A stretch of DNA of 64,000 nt from Bifidobacterium pseudolongum subsp. pseudolongum DSM 20099 (GTDB lineage: Bacteria > Actinomycetota > Actinomycetes > Actinomycetales > Bifidobacteriaceae): assembly GCF_000771225.1 (NCBI RefSeq), contig NZ_JDTZ01000003.1:310001-374000 (forward strand), given 5' to 3'. Positions 56,992-64,000 of this stretch are shown here, piece by piece. The notes beneath the pieces are model-generated. The model ran no database searches and had not been told where the DNA came from. It saw only the letters and a program-made list of their open reading frames with translations. A program made the position numbers and the translations under genes. The first letter of the stretch is position 1; each line of letters opens with the position of its first letter.

Positions 56992-59508
56992 GTGCAGCAA
57001 GATCCCGACGTCATCGCCCGGCCACCAGAGGCGCTGATTGGCGATTTGAACCCCCAGCAGGCCGAAGCGGTCCAATACCGCGGGCCGGCCCTGCTCATCG
57101 GCGCGGGCGCCGGTTCGGGCAAGACGCGCGTCCTGACCCGACGCATCGCCTGGATCCTCACGCAGTTCGGCGCTTGGCCGAGCCAGGTGCTTGCGATCAC
57201 CTTCACCAACAAGGCGGCCGCGGAGATGCGCGAACGTCTCGAATCGCTCATCGGGCCGGTCGCGTCGCGCATGTGGGTCTCCACGTTCCATTCCGCGTGC
57301 GTGCGCATCCTGCGGCGCGACGGCGAGCGCATCGGCCTGAAATCCGGCTTCACCATCTACGACACCGCCGACTGCGAGCGCCTCATCAAGCTCATCGCCA
57401 ATGATTTCAACTTCGATGTGAAGCGTTATACGCCCCGCTCGATCCTTGCGCGGATTTCGGATTACAAGAACAACCTGACGAGCGCGCGCGAGATGCTCTC
57501 CCAATACGCGCCGGACTTCAAACCCGGGCAGCGCGGGTACCGTGTGGGGCGCATCGGCAATCCGGAGGAGCTGTATGCGGTGGTCTATGCGGAATACCAG
57601 CATCGGCTTGCCGCGGCGAACGCCGTGGATTTCGACGACCTGATCGTACGCACGGTGGAGCTGCTGCGCGCCTGCCCAGACGTCGCGGAGTACTACCACC
57701 GCAAATTCCGCTACATCCTCGTGGACGAATACCAGGACACGAACCATGCGCAGTATGTGCTCATCCGTGAGCTCGCAGGCGTGGACGCCGGCGAACACGC
57801 GGACATGGGCGCCGTCGGCGCGGGGCGCGTGGGGCCGGCGTGGATCACCGTGGTGGGTGATTCCGACCAGTCCATCTACGCGTTCCGCGGAGCCGACATC
57901 CGCAACATCCAGGATTTCGAACAGGATTTTCCCAACGCGAAGACGATCATGCTCGAACAGAACTACCGTTCGACGCAGACGATCCTCGACGCGGCGAACG
58001 CGGTCATCGCGCACAACGAGGGGCGCAAGCCGAAGCGCCTGTGGACCGCGGCGGGCGCGGGGGAGCAGATCACCGCATACGCCGCGGACACCGCGCAGCT
58101 CGAAGCACATTGGATCGCCGCGCAGATCAAACGCCTGCACACGGACGACGGCGTGCGCTACAGCGACATCGCCGTCATGTACCGCGCGAACGCGCAGTCG
58201 AGGTCGCTCGAAGAGGGGCTGATCCAGGCGCGCGTGCCGTACCAGCTCATCGGCGGCACGAAGTTCTACGAGCGGCGTGAGGTGAAAGACGCGCTCGCCT
58301 ATCTGCAGGCGATCGTGAACCCGGCTGATGACATCAATATGCGGCGCATCCTCAACGTGCCCAAGCGCGGCCTTGGCGCGCGCGCGGAGTCGCAGGTCAC
58401 CCTGCATGCCCAGCAGATCGGGGGCACGTTCTGGGACGGCGTCGCGCACGCGGACCAGATCGAAGGAATGACGGCGCGCACGCTCAACCCGCTCATGCGC
58501 TTTGCCCAGATGATGCAGGAACTGCGTGAATTCGCCCAAGAGCATGATGCGAAGCCTTCGCAGATTGTGGCCGAGGTGCTCGAACGCAGCGGGCTGCTCG
58601 AGGAACTCAAGAAGTCGCAGGACCCGCAGGACCAGTCGCGTGTGGAGAACCTGTCGCAGCTGCAGTCCGTTGCCGCCGAATACGAGCAGAACACGCCTGA
58701 CGCGACGCTCGCCGGGTTCCTTGAGACGACGGCGCTTGTGGCCGACTCCGACCAGCTGCCCGATGAATCGCAGGATTCCGGCAAGGTGACGCTGATGACG
58801 CTGCACACCGCCAAGGGCCTCGAATACCCGATTGTGTTCCTGACGGGCATGGAGCAGGGCACGTTCCCGCATGCCCGCGCCATGGAAGACACCAGTGAGC
58901 TGTCCGAGGAACGCCGTCTGGCGTATGTGGGCATCACGCGCGCCAAGCGGCATTTGTTCGTCACGCGTGCCGCCGTGCGTGCGCAGTGGGGGCGTTCGGC
59001 CGAAATGATGCCGAGCCAGTTCCTCGACGAGATCCCGGCCGACCTGATCGACTGGAAGCGCAAGGAGGCTGGCATGGAGCGCATGCGCTCCGGCTGGCGT
59101 GCGAACGCCTCTCATGACTTCGGCGCGCACGGCGGCTGGAACGACGACGAGTTCGACGCCTCGAGCTCGTTCGGTGGGTCGTCATACGGGTATGGCTCAC
59201 GCTCGTCGTATGGGTCACGGTCGACCTACGGGTCCGGAGTGCGTGGTTCCGCGGCGCATGCCGGCAAAGTCACCACGCGCCGGGCGCCGGTGCGCCAGCC
59301 GGTGCAACCCGCGTCGTCGCTGAAGGCCGACAACCACCTGCGTATCGAGGATTTTGCCGTCGGCGACAAGGTGACCCACGACAAATTCGGTTTGGGTACC
59401 GTGGTAGACGCCCAAGACAAAGGACGCAACTCGGTGATCACTGTGGACTTCGGTTCGAGCGGTGTCAAGCGGCTCATGCTGCGTGTGGCGCCGATCGAAA
59501 AGCTCTGA
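56992..59508 (+). CDS. pcrA: ATP-dependent DNA helicase UvrD/PcrA
   Basis: 838 aa. SF1 helicase motifs: Q motif [10 protein letters not shown], Walker [10 protein letters not shown], motif Ia [10 protein letters not shown], Walker B VDEYQDTN, motif [16 protein letters not shown], motif [14 protein letters not shown] and motif [14 protein letters not shown] Ser/Gly/Tyr-rich linker (about 730-770) leads to a C-terminal Tudor-like RNAP-interaction module ([16 protein letters not shown]). The GTG at 56992 has AAGGA 6 nt upstream and is preferred to the ATG at 56971. Roles: repair and displacement of stalled complexes. Confidence 0.96.
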   Translation: MQQDPDVIARPPEALIGDLNPQQAEAVQYRGPALLIGAGAGSGKTRVLTRRIAWILTQFGAWPSQVLAITFTNKAAAEMRERLESLIGPVASRMWVSTFHSACVRILRRDGERIGLKSGFTIYDTADCERLIKLIANDFNFDVKRYTPRSILARISDYKNNLTSAREMLSQYAPDFKPGQRGYRVGRIGNPEELYAVVYAEYQHRLAAANAVDFDDLIVRTVELLRACPDVAEYYHRKFRYILVDEYQDTNHAQYVLIRELAGVDAGEHADMGAVGAGRVGPAWITVVGDSDQSIYAFRGADIRNIQDFEQDFPNAKTIMLEQNYRSTQTILDAANAVIAHNEGRKPKRLWTAAGAGEQITAYAADTAQLEAHWIAAQIKRLHTDDGVRYSDIAVMYRANAQSRSLEEGLIQARVPYQLIGGTKFYERREVKDALAYLQAIVNPADDINMRRILNVPKRGLGARAESQVTLHAQQIGGTFWDGVAHADQIEGMTARTLNPLMRFAQMMQELREFAQEHDAKPSQIVAEVLERSGLLEELKKSQDPQDQSRVENLSQLQSVAAEYEQNTPDATLAGFLETTALVADSDQLPDESQDSGKVTLMTLHTAKGLEYPIVFLTGMEQGTFPHARAMEDTSELSEERRLAYVGITRAKRHLFVTRAAVRAQWGRSAEMMPSQFLDEIPADLIDWKRKEAGMERMRSGWRANASHDFGAHGGWNDDEFDASSSFGGSSYGYGSRSSYGSRSTYGSGVRGSAAHAGKVTTRRAPVRQPVQPASSLKADNHLRIEDFAVGDKVTHDKFGLGTVVDAQDKGRNSVITVDFGSSGVKRLMLRVAPIEKL

Positions 59509-59533
59509 GGGGCCTTACGTCCATAGGGCCGGT

Positions 59534-59727
59534 GTAGACTATTGCGCTGGTGCCGATCCGCATAGGATTGGCATCGTCTGGAGCCTTGGCCCGTCGATGG
59601 GTCGGCGGCGCGGACCCGCGCCGTTCGTGCATGGCACGACGAAGCATCGGAGAGGCTGGCTCAACACGACGCCGCAGGCGTTGTGTTCCGTTCAGACAAC
59701 GACAGAACAACCAAAGGAACAAACAAT
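59534..59727 (+). promoter_or_regulatory. rpsD promoter -10 and long 5' leader
   Basis: TAGACT at 59534-59539 is a likely -10, giving a start near 59546 and a leader of about 180 nt. The leader is GC-rich with several short stems, including TCGTGC-ATG-GCACGA. Such a leader fits feedback control by S4 protein but no known leader motif was matched. AAAGGA precedes the ATG. Confidence 0.4.
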
Positions 59728-60354
59728 ATGACGAACGTTCAGCGTTCCCGCCGTCAGGTGCGTCTTTCGCGCGCCCTCGGCATTGCACTGACCCCCAAGG
59801 CCCAGCGCCTTTTCGAAAAGCGTCCGTATGCTCCCGGTGAGCATGGCCGCACCCGCCGCCGCGCCGAATCCGATTACGCGGTCCGTCTGCGCGAAAAGCA
59901 GCGTCTGCGCGCCCAGTACGGCGTGTCGGAGAAGCAGCTGCGCGCTGTGTACGAGAAGGGCACCCACACCGCCGGCCAGACTGGCAACGCGATGCTCACC
60001 GATCTCGAGACCCGTCTCGACGCCCTCGTGCTGCGTGCCGGCATCGCCCGCACCACCGCGCAGGCCCGTCAGTTCGTGGTGCACCGCCACATCCTCGTGG
60101 ACGGCAACATCGTCGACCGTCCGTCCTACCGCGTGAAGCCGGGACAGACCATTCAGGTCAAGCCGAAGAGCCAGACCATGGTGCCGTTCCAGATCGCCGC
60201 CGAAGGCACACACCGTGATGTGCTGCCGCCGGTCCCTGGCTATCTCGACGTCAATCTGGCCTCCCTCAAGGCCACGCTGACCCGCCTTCCTGAAGCGGAG
60301 GAGATTCCGGTTCAGGTCAACATCCAGTACGTGGTCGAATTCTACGCCCGCTGA
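59728..60354 (+). CDS. rpsD: 30S ribosomal protein S4
   Basis: 208 aa, normal length. S4 nucleates 30S assembly on 16S rRNA. The N-terminal region lacks the zinc-binding cysteines (C-minus form), and the S4 RNA-binding fold is clear: RLDALVLRAGIARTTAQARQFVVHRHILVDG. The start has AAAGGA 9-10 nt upstream. It is not in an alpha operon here but stands alone, as in other actinobacteria with a stand-alone rpsD. Confidence 0.97.
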   Translation: MTNVQRSRRQVRLSRALGIALTPKAQRLFEKRPYAPGEHGRTRRRAESDYAVRLREKQRLRAQYGVSEKQLRAVYEKGTHTAGQTGNAMLTDLETRLDALVLRAGIARTTAQARQFVVHRHILVDGNIVDRPSYRVKPGQTIQVKPKSQTMVPFQIAAEGTHRDVLPPVPGYLDVNLASLKATLTRLPEAEEIPVQVNIQYVVEFYAR

Positions 60355-60397
60355 TCTGGATCCACTTACTGTACTGATACAGTTCAAGGACATACAC

Positions 60398-60428
60398 AAC
60401 GAAGCCCCGCAATATGCGGGGCTTCGTT
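60398..60428 (+). terminator. Intrinsic terminator of rpsD
   Basis: 13-bp perfect arms AACGAAGCCCCGC (60398-60410) and 60416-60428 around AATAT. It can also serve the convergent minus-strand gene ending at 60462. Confidence 0.88.
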
Positions 60429-60461
60429 GGTTGGGGGAACCGGGCGGCAACGAGGAGCGGC

Positions 60462-60827
60462 TCACGAGCCGATCGCCGCGCTGACGATTCCGGAGACGAT
60501 CGACATGATGATCGAGCCGAGCGTGGCCCACCAGAATCCGTCGATTGTCACGCCCACATCGAACAGGCTCAGCGAAAGCCATGATGCCAGTTCCATGAAC
60601 AGCCAGTTGATCACGAGCGCGAGGATGCCGAACGACAGGATGGTGAACGGCAAGGCCAGCGTCTGTACGACCGGCTTGATGGAGGCGTTGAGCAACGCCA
60701 TGAACAACGAAAACGCCGCGATGCCCAAGATGGGAGGGTGCCCAACGGCATGCATGCCGGGCAAGAGCAGCACCATGACGGCGGCCGCCACTGTGAGCAC
60801 GAGCCACCGGATACAAAATGAAGCCAT
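60462..60827 (-). CDS. Phage-holin-like/YvlD family small membrane protein
   Basis: 121 aa with four hydrophobic helices: an N-terminal pair, NASIKPVVQTLALPFTILSFGILALVIN which is the typical family core, and a C-terminal helix. Members (PF04020) are chromosomal proteins of unknown function despite the holin name. The ATG at 60827 has no Shine-Dalgarno; CATAAT lies just upstream on the minus strand, suggesting a leaderless mRNA. The longer frame upstream is antisense to the phosphatase gene and was rejected. Confidence 0.88.
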   Translation of the reverse strand: MASFCIRWLVLTVAAAVMVLLLPGMHAVGHPPILGIAAFSLFMALLNASIKPVVQTLALPFTILSFGILALVINWLFMELASWLSLSLFDVGVTIDGFWWATLGSIIMSIVSGIVSAAIGS

Positions 60828-60831
60828 GGTA

Positions 60832-60867
60832 TTGATTATGCCGGTGCGGTGCGATAATCGTGAACCA
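60832..60867. promoter_or_regulatory. Overlapping divergent promoters, both apparently leaderless
   Basis: Plus strand: TTGATT (60832-60837), 15-nt spacer, GATAAT (60853-60858), then 8 nt to the ATG at 60867. Minus strand: CATAAT (60840-60835) with a TTCACG-like -35 18 nt upstream, then 7 nt to the ATG at 60827. Neither ATG has a Shine-Dalgarno. Confidence 0.5.
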
Positions 60868-61544
60868 TGATCATTCATCTTCATCTCGTCCGCCACGGGC
60901 AGACGTTTTTCAACCGATACAACCGCCTGCAGGGGTGGTCCAATTCTCCGCTCACCGAAGCCGGCCTCTCCGATGCCGACCATGCGGGCTCCCTGCTGGC
61001 TGGCATTGATTTCGCCGGCGCCTATTGCTCGGACACCACGCGGGCGCAGATGACCGCCGAGCGCATCCTCGACGCCAATGAACAGGCGGGGCATACGCGC
61101 CCTACGCTTGTGGCGGACATGCATTTCCGGGAACAGTTCTACGGGTATTACGAAGGTCAGGACATGTCGATGGCATGGCTTGCGGCCGGTGGGCCACACG
61201 GTGCGCCGACCTATCAGGCGATTGTGGCGCGGTACGGGCTGGCGGCCACACGCGACTTCCTCAAGGAGGCTGACCCCTTCCACGACGCCGAATCGGATGA
61301 CGAATACTGGCGCCGTATCGCCGGCGGGTATGCGCTCATCGCCGCGAACACCGGCCTGCACGACGGCGACCATGTGTTGCAGATATCGCACGGCAACACG
61401 TTGCTCAGTCTCATGCAACGCTTCGCGCCGGCCGGCTACGACCTGAGCGAACGGCCCGCGAACGGTTCGGTGACCGTCTTCGATTTCGATACAAGCGAAC
61501 CATTTGATTCCGCGCTGCGGGTCGTCTCATACAATCAGCGTTGA
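60867..61544 (+). CDS. Histidine phosphatase (phosphoglycerate mutase-like) family protein
   Basis: 225 aa. The phospho-acceptor is in HLVRHGQTFFN, with arginine and the second His in ISHGNTLLSL. The LQGWSNSPLTEAG and AYCSDTTRAQMTAERIL segments are typical of broad-specificity phosphatases rather than glycolytic mutase. Cytoplasmic. The start lies 8 nt after a GATAAT -10, so the mRNA is probably leaderless. The substrate is unknown. Confidence 0.9.
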   Translation: MIIHLHLVRHGQTFFNRYNRLQGWSNSPLTEAGLSDADHAGSLLAGIDFAGAYCSDTTRAQMTAERILDANEQAGHTRPTLVADMHFREQFYGYYEGQDMSMAWLAAGGPHGAPTYQAIVARYGLAATRDFLKEADPFHDAESDDEYWRRIAGGYALIAANTGLHDGDHVLQISHGNTLLSLMQRFAPAGYDLSERPANGSVTVFDFDTSEPFDSALRVVSYNQR

Positions 61545-61630
61545 GCTTGGCTGGTCTGGGTGATTGGTTACGCTAATGCGGGTAAGAGTCGTCGTGGCGT
61601 ATGCCGTGACCAAGAAAGAGGTGCACATCC

Positions 61631-62032
61631 ATGGGTGCTGGTGAAATTGCAGGACTAATCGCGGCGATCGCCTTCGCCATCCTTGCCGGATTCCTGATCT
61701 ACCCGTTGATCCGTCTTGGCAAGCTGTTCGACCAGATCGCCGACACCGTCAAGGAGACCGGCGACCATGCGCTGCCGGCGCTCGATGAGGGCGTGACCAC
61801 CGTGCAGCAGGTCAACAAGTCGCTCACCGACGTGAACAAGATCTCGGCCGCCGCTTCGAGCACGGCCAACAACGTCGGCGCATTGACCAACCTCTACGGC
61901 TCGTTCCTGGGCAAGCCGGTCATCAAGCTGGCCTCCACGTTCTACGCGATGAAGGTCACCGCGCAATCGTTCCTGCATAAGAACCAGGCCAACAAGGCCT
62001 CCGTCGTCGTCGAAGAAGCCAAGGGGGAGTGA
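61631..62032 (+). CDS. DUF948-domain membrane protein
   Basis: 133 aa. One N-terminal membrane helix (about 4-27) and then a helical cytoplasmic or extracellular stretch with heptad-like spacing (LFDQIADTVKETG...). DUF948 genes often stand just ahead of alaS in actinobacteria, as here. GAAAGAGG lies about 10 nt before the ATG. Its stop overlaps the next start by one nt. Function unknown. Confidence 0.88.
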   Translation: MGAGEIAGLIAAIAFAILAGFLIYPLIRLGKLFDQIADTVKETGDHALPALDEGVTTVQQVNKSLTDVNKISAAASSTANNVGALTNLYGSFLGKPVIKLASTFYAMKVTAQSFLHKNQANKASVVVEEAKGE

Positions 62033-62268
62033 TGTTCAAACGTCTGTTCTGGGTGGGGCTCGGTGTGGTCGCCGGAGTCGTCGCCGTCAGCAAGGCCCAA
62101 GCGTATGTGAAAGCCAACACGCCCGACAAGGCGCGTCAGTTCCTGCTGGGTCCCGATCAGGAGAACGTGGGCATGCGCACGCTCGAAGGCCTCGTCAATG
62201 AGTTCACACAGGTGCGCCGCACGCGGGAAGCCGAGCTCAACAACCGTTACATCGACAAGCTGCAGTGA
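62032..62268 (+). CDS. Small hypothetical protein with one membrane helix
   Basis: 78 aa. An N-terminal hydrophobic helix (about 4-19) is followed by a charged tail. It shares the TGATG overlap with the DUF948 gene and has GGGGGAG just upstream, so the two are translationally coupled. This small gene is commonly found between DUF948 and alaS in related genomes. Function unknown. Confidence 0.82.
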   Translation: MFKRLFWVGLGVVAGVVAVSKAQAYVKANTPDKARQFLLGPDQENVGMRTLEGLVNEFTQVRRTREAELNNRYIDKLQ

Positions 62269-62324
62269 CCCCAACCGCAGCCAACCCACAACCACATAGG
62301 ACTTACCAAGGAGCGTCCCTTTAC

Positions 62325-64000
62325 ATGCGTACCGCGCAGATCGCACAGACCTATCTCAACTATTTCAAGAAGCACGACCATCTGGTCGTGCCATCGGCTT
62401 CGCTCATCTCGCCGAACCCCACCACGCTGTTCACAATCGCCGGCATGGTGCCGTTCATCCCGTACCTGATGGGGGAGCAGACCCCGCCGAGCCACCGCAT
62501 GGCGAGCAACCAGAAGTGCGTGCGCACGCTCGACATCGAAGAGGTAGGCAAGACCACGCGCCACGGCACCTTCTTCCAGATGCTGGGCAATTTCTCGTTC
62601 GGCGACTACTTCAAGGAAGAGGCCATCCACTACGCCTACGAGCTGCTCACCCTGCCGGTGGAGCAGGGCGGCTACGGCTTCGACCCCGAAAAGCTGTGGA
62701 TGACCACCTACACCGACGACGAGGAAGCCCGCGCCATCTGGCGCAACGAGGGCGTCGACCCCGAGCACATCCAGATCCTGGGCATGGAAGACAACTTCTG
62801 GACGACCGGCGGCCCCGGCCCCGGCGGCCCCTGCTCGGAGATCTACGTGGACCGTGGCCCCGAGTACGGCAAGGAAGGCGGCCCGATCGCCGACGAAAAC
62901 CGGTACATCGAAATCTGGGATCTCGTGTTCGAGAACTACATGGTCGACAACGTCAAGTCGAAGACCGACCTGCACATCGTCGGTGAGCTCAAGCACAAGA
63001 ACATCGACACGGGTGCGGGCCTTGAGCGTCTGGCCTACCTGCTGCAGGGCAAGCAGAACATCTATGAGACCGATGAGGTCTTCCCGGTCATCGAGGCGGC
63101 GGAAAAGCTCGCGGGCGTCAAGTACGGCGAGAACGCCGAAGCCGACGTCAAACTGCGTGTCGTCGCCGACCATGTGCGTTCCGCGCTGATGATCATGAGC
63201 GATGGCGTGCGCCCGAGCAACGCCGGCCGCGGCTACGTGCTGCGCCGACTGCTGCGCCGCACGATCGAAGCGATGCGCGTACTTGGCGTGGTTACGCCGG
63301 TGATGCCGGAACTGCTGCCGGTCTCCGAAGCCGCGATGGAGCCGAACTACCCCGAGCTCGCCAACACCTTCCACGATGTCTCCGAAGCCGCCTACGGCGA
63401 GGAGGACGCCTTCCGCCGCACGCTGACGAACGGCATCGAGATCTTCGATGTCGCCGTGAAGAAGGCCAAGGAACAGGTGGCAGGCAAGCAGGACGCGCAG
63501 CCGGTGGTCTCCGGCGACGCCGCGTTCACGCTGCACGACACCTATGGCTTCCCGATTGAGCTGACCCTCGAAATGGCCCAGGACCAAGGCGTTAAGGTCG
63601 ATGAGGCCAAGTTCCGTGAACTGATGAACGAACAGAAGTCGCGCGCTCGTCAGGATGCGCTGAAGAAGCGCCACAACGTCGATCTGAGCGAATACGACGA
63701 CTTCAAGAACAAGATGCAGGCGCCGATCGAGTTCCTCGGATACACCGACATGACATCGCGCAGCCGTGTCATCGGCATCATGCAGGAAGGCGTCGGCTCG
63801 GTGCCGGCGGTCTCCGCGCCCGCCACCGTCGAGGTGATCCTGGACCGTACGCCGTTCTATGCGGAGGCCGGTGGCCAGCTCGCCGACCAGGGTGACATCG
63901 TCTCCGACGATGGCGCAGTGCTCGAGGTGGATGACGTGCAGAAGCCGATCAAGGACCTCATCGTGCACCAGTGCCGCCTCATCGAAGGCACACTCGTCGT
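62325..64000 (+). CDS. alaS: Alanyl-tRNA synthetase, 3' end outside the window
   Basis: 558 codons are present. The class II catalytic core is clear: [18 protein letters not shown], motif 2-like [18 protein letters not shown], motif 3 region [17 protein letters not shown]. The editing domain begins in the last 100 codons with [16 protein letters not shown]; its downstream metal ligands lie beyond the window. AAGGAG lies about 11 nt before the ATG. Confidence 0.97.
   Translation, partial: MRTAQIAQTYLNYFKKHDHLVVPSASLISPNPTTLFTIAGMVPFIPYLMGEQTPPSHRMASNQKCVRTLDIEEVGKTTRHGTFFQMLGNFSFGDYFKEEAIHYAYELLTLPVEQGGYGFDPEKLWMTTYTDDEEARAIWRNEGVDPEHIQILGMEDNFWTTGGPGPGGPCSEIYVDRGPEYGKEGGPIADENRYIEIWDLVFENYMVDNVKSKTDLHIVGELKHKNIDTGAGLERLAYLLQGKQNIYETDEVFPVIEAAEKLAGVKYGENAEADVKLRVVADHVRSALMIMSDGVRPSNAGRGYVLRRLLRRTIEAMRVLGVVTPVMPELLPVSEAAMEPNYPELANTFHDVSEAAYGEEDAFRRTLTNGIEIFDVAVKKAKEQVAGKQDAQPVVSGDAAFTLHDTYGFPIELTLEMAQDQGVKVDEAKFRELMNEQKSRARQDALKKRHNVDLSEYDDFKNKMQAPIEFLGYTDMTSRSRVIGIMQEGVGSVPAVSAPATVEVILDRTPFYAEAGGQLADQGDIVSDDGAVLEVDDVQKPIKDLIVHQCRLIEGTLV

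Noticed and set aside
56866..59130. 754-codon minus-strand frame opposite the UvrD helicase
   Set aside because: Arg/His/Val-rich shadow; the helicase on the other strand has every motif.
59150..59250. Tandem repeat within the helicase gene (Ser/Tyr/Gly codons)
   Set aside because: It is a low-complexity linker between helicase and Tudor-like domain, common in this family, not a separate repeat element.
60462..60827. Phage origin of the holin-like gene
   Set aside because: No lysin, integrase or other phage gene nearby; this family is commonly chromosomal.
62247..63968. 573-codon minus-strand frame opposite alaS
   Set aside because: Shadow of alaS with no domain features.

Overview
The window is a chromosomal segment of a high-GC Gram-positive bacterium, almost certainly a Bifidobacterium. 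The strongest evidence is a full-length xylulose-5-P/fructose-6-P phosphoketolase (Xfp) next to pta and ackA, which is the energy-yielding end of the bifid shunt. Actinobacterial signatures agree: CarD, a PdtaR-type ANTAR regulator, GT2 plus DUF5719, LCP proteins, a four-domain S1, and a DUF948 gene ahead of alaS. From remembered sequences the Xfp looks closest to the B. animalis/pseudolongum group, but species cannot be fixed here. I saw no phage, transposase, CRISPR array or rRNA.

Layout. 0-11.3 kb is a cell-envelope block: a partial FtsK/EccC-type membrane ATPase and two tandem LCP ligases on the minus strand, then a giant GT2 membrane glycosyltransferase translationally coupled to a DUF5719 protein, a degenerate metallopeptidase-family protein, a PMM-like HAD enzyme and ComF. 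11.3-20.4 kb holds a two-component system, glgB, carD-ispF (4-nt overlap), a zinc/manganese-type ABC transporter (binding protein, ATPase, permease) and folD. 20.5-36.6 kb is mostly housekeeping on the plus strand: rpsA, coaE, uvrB, terC, pyk behind a LacI-type palindrome, an unusual tRNA-Leu(CAA), a small HTH gene, two Nudix hydrolases, pdtaR, polA, a Nif3-like gene and glgX. A 35-bp perfect hairpin separates glgX from a convergent membrane protein gene. 38-47.6 kb carries tRNA-Pro, aroA, ackA-pta-xfp and guaA.

47.7-54.8 kb is a less stable stretch. Three decayed genes (a FUSC-family membrane protein, a class-I GATase/peptidase C26 and a zinc-type alcohol dehydrogenase) lie among intact neighbours: an unknown 195-aa protein, adenine deaminase, a cytoplasmic alpha-amylase and a membrane protein. 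Several lesions sit in short tandem repeats or homopolymers. 54.8-64 kb returns to core genes: an xpt-pbuX purine salvage pair, a PcrA/UvrD helicase, rpsD, a divergent pair that looks leaderless on both sides, a DUF948 gene and partial alaS.

Functional links: Xfp, Pta, AckA and Pyk make acetate and ATP from sugars. GlgB, GlgX and the amylase remodel alpha-glucan. Adenine deaminase, Xpt, PbuX and GuaA form a purine salvage theme. The LCP, GT2 and ATPase block builds or exports surface polymers. I found no clearly new multi-gene system. The best leads are the slippage-type lesions in the FUSC gene, the class-I-shaped tRNA-Leu(CAA), the Nudix protein with an altered catalytic box, the large perfect hairpin at 36.6 kb and several candidate leaderless promoters.
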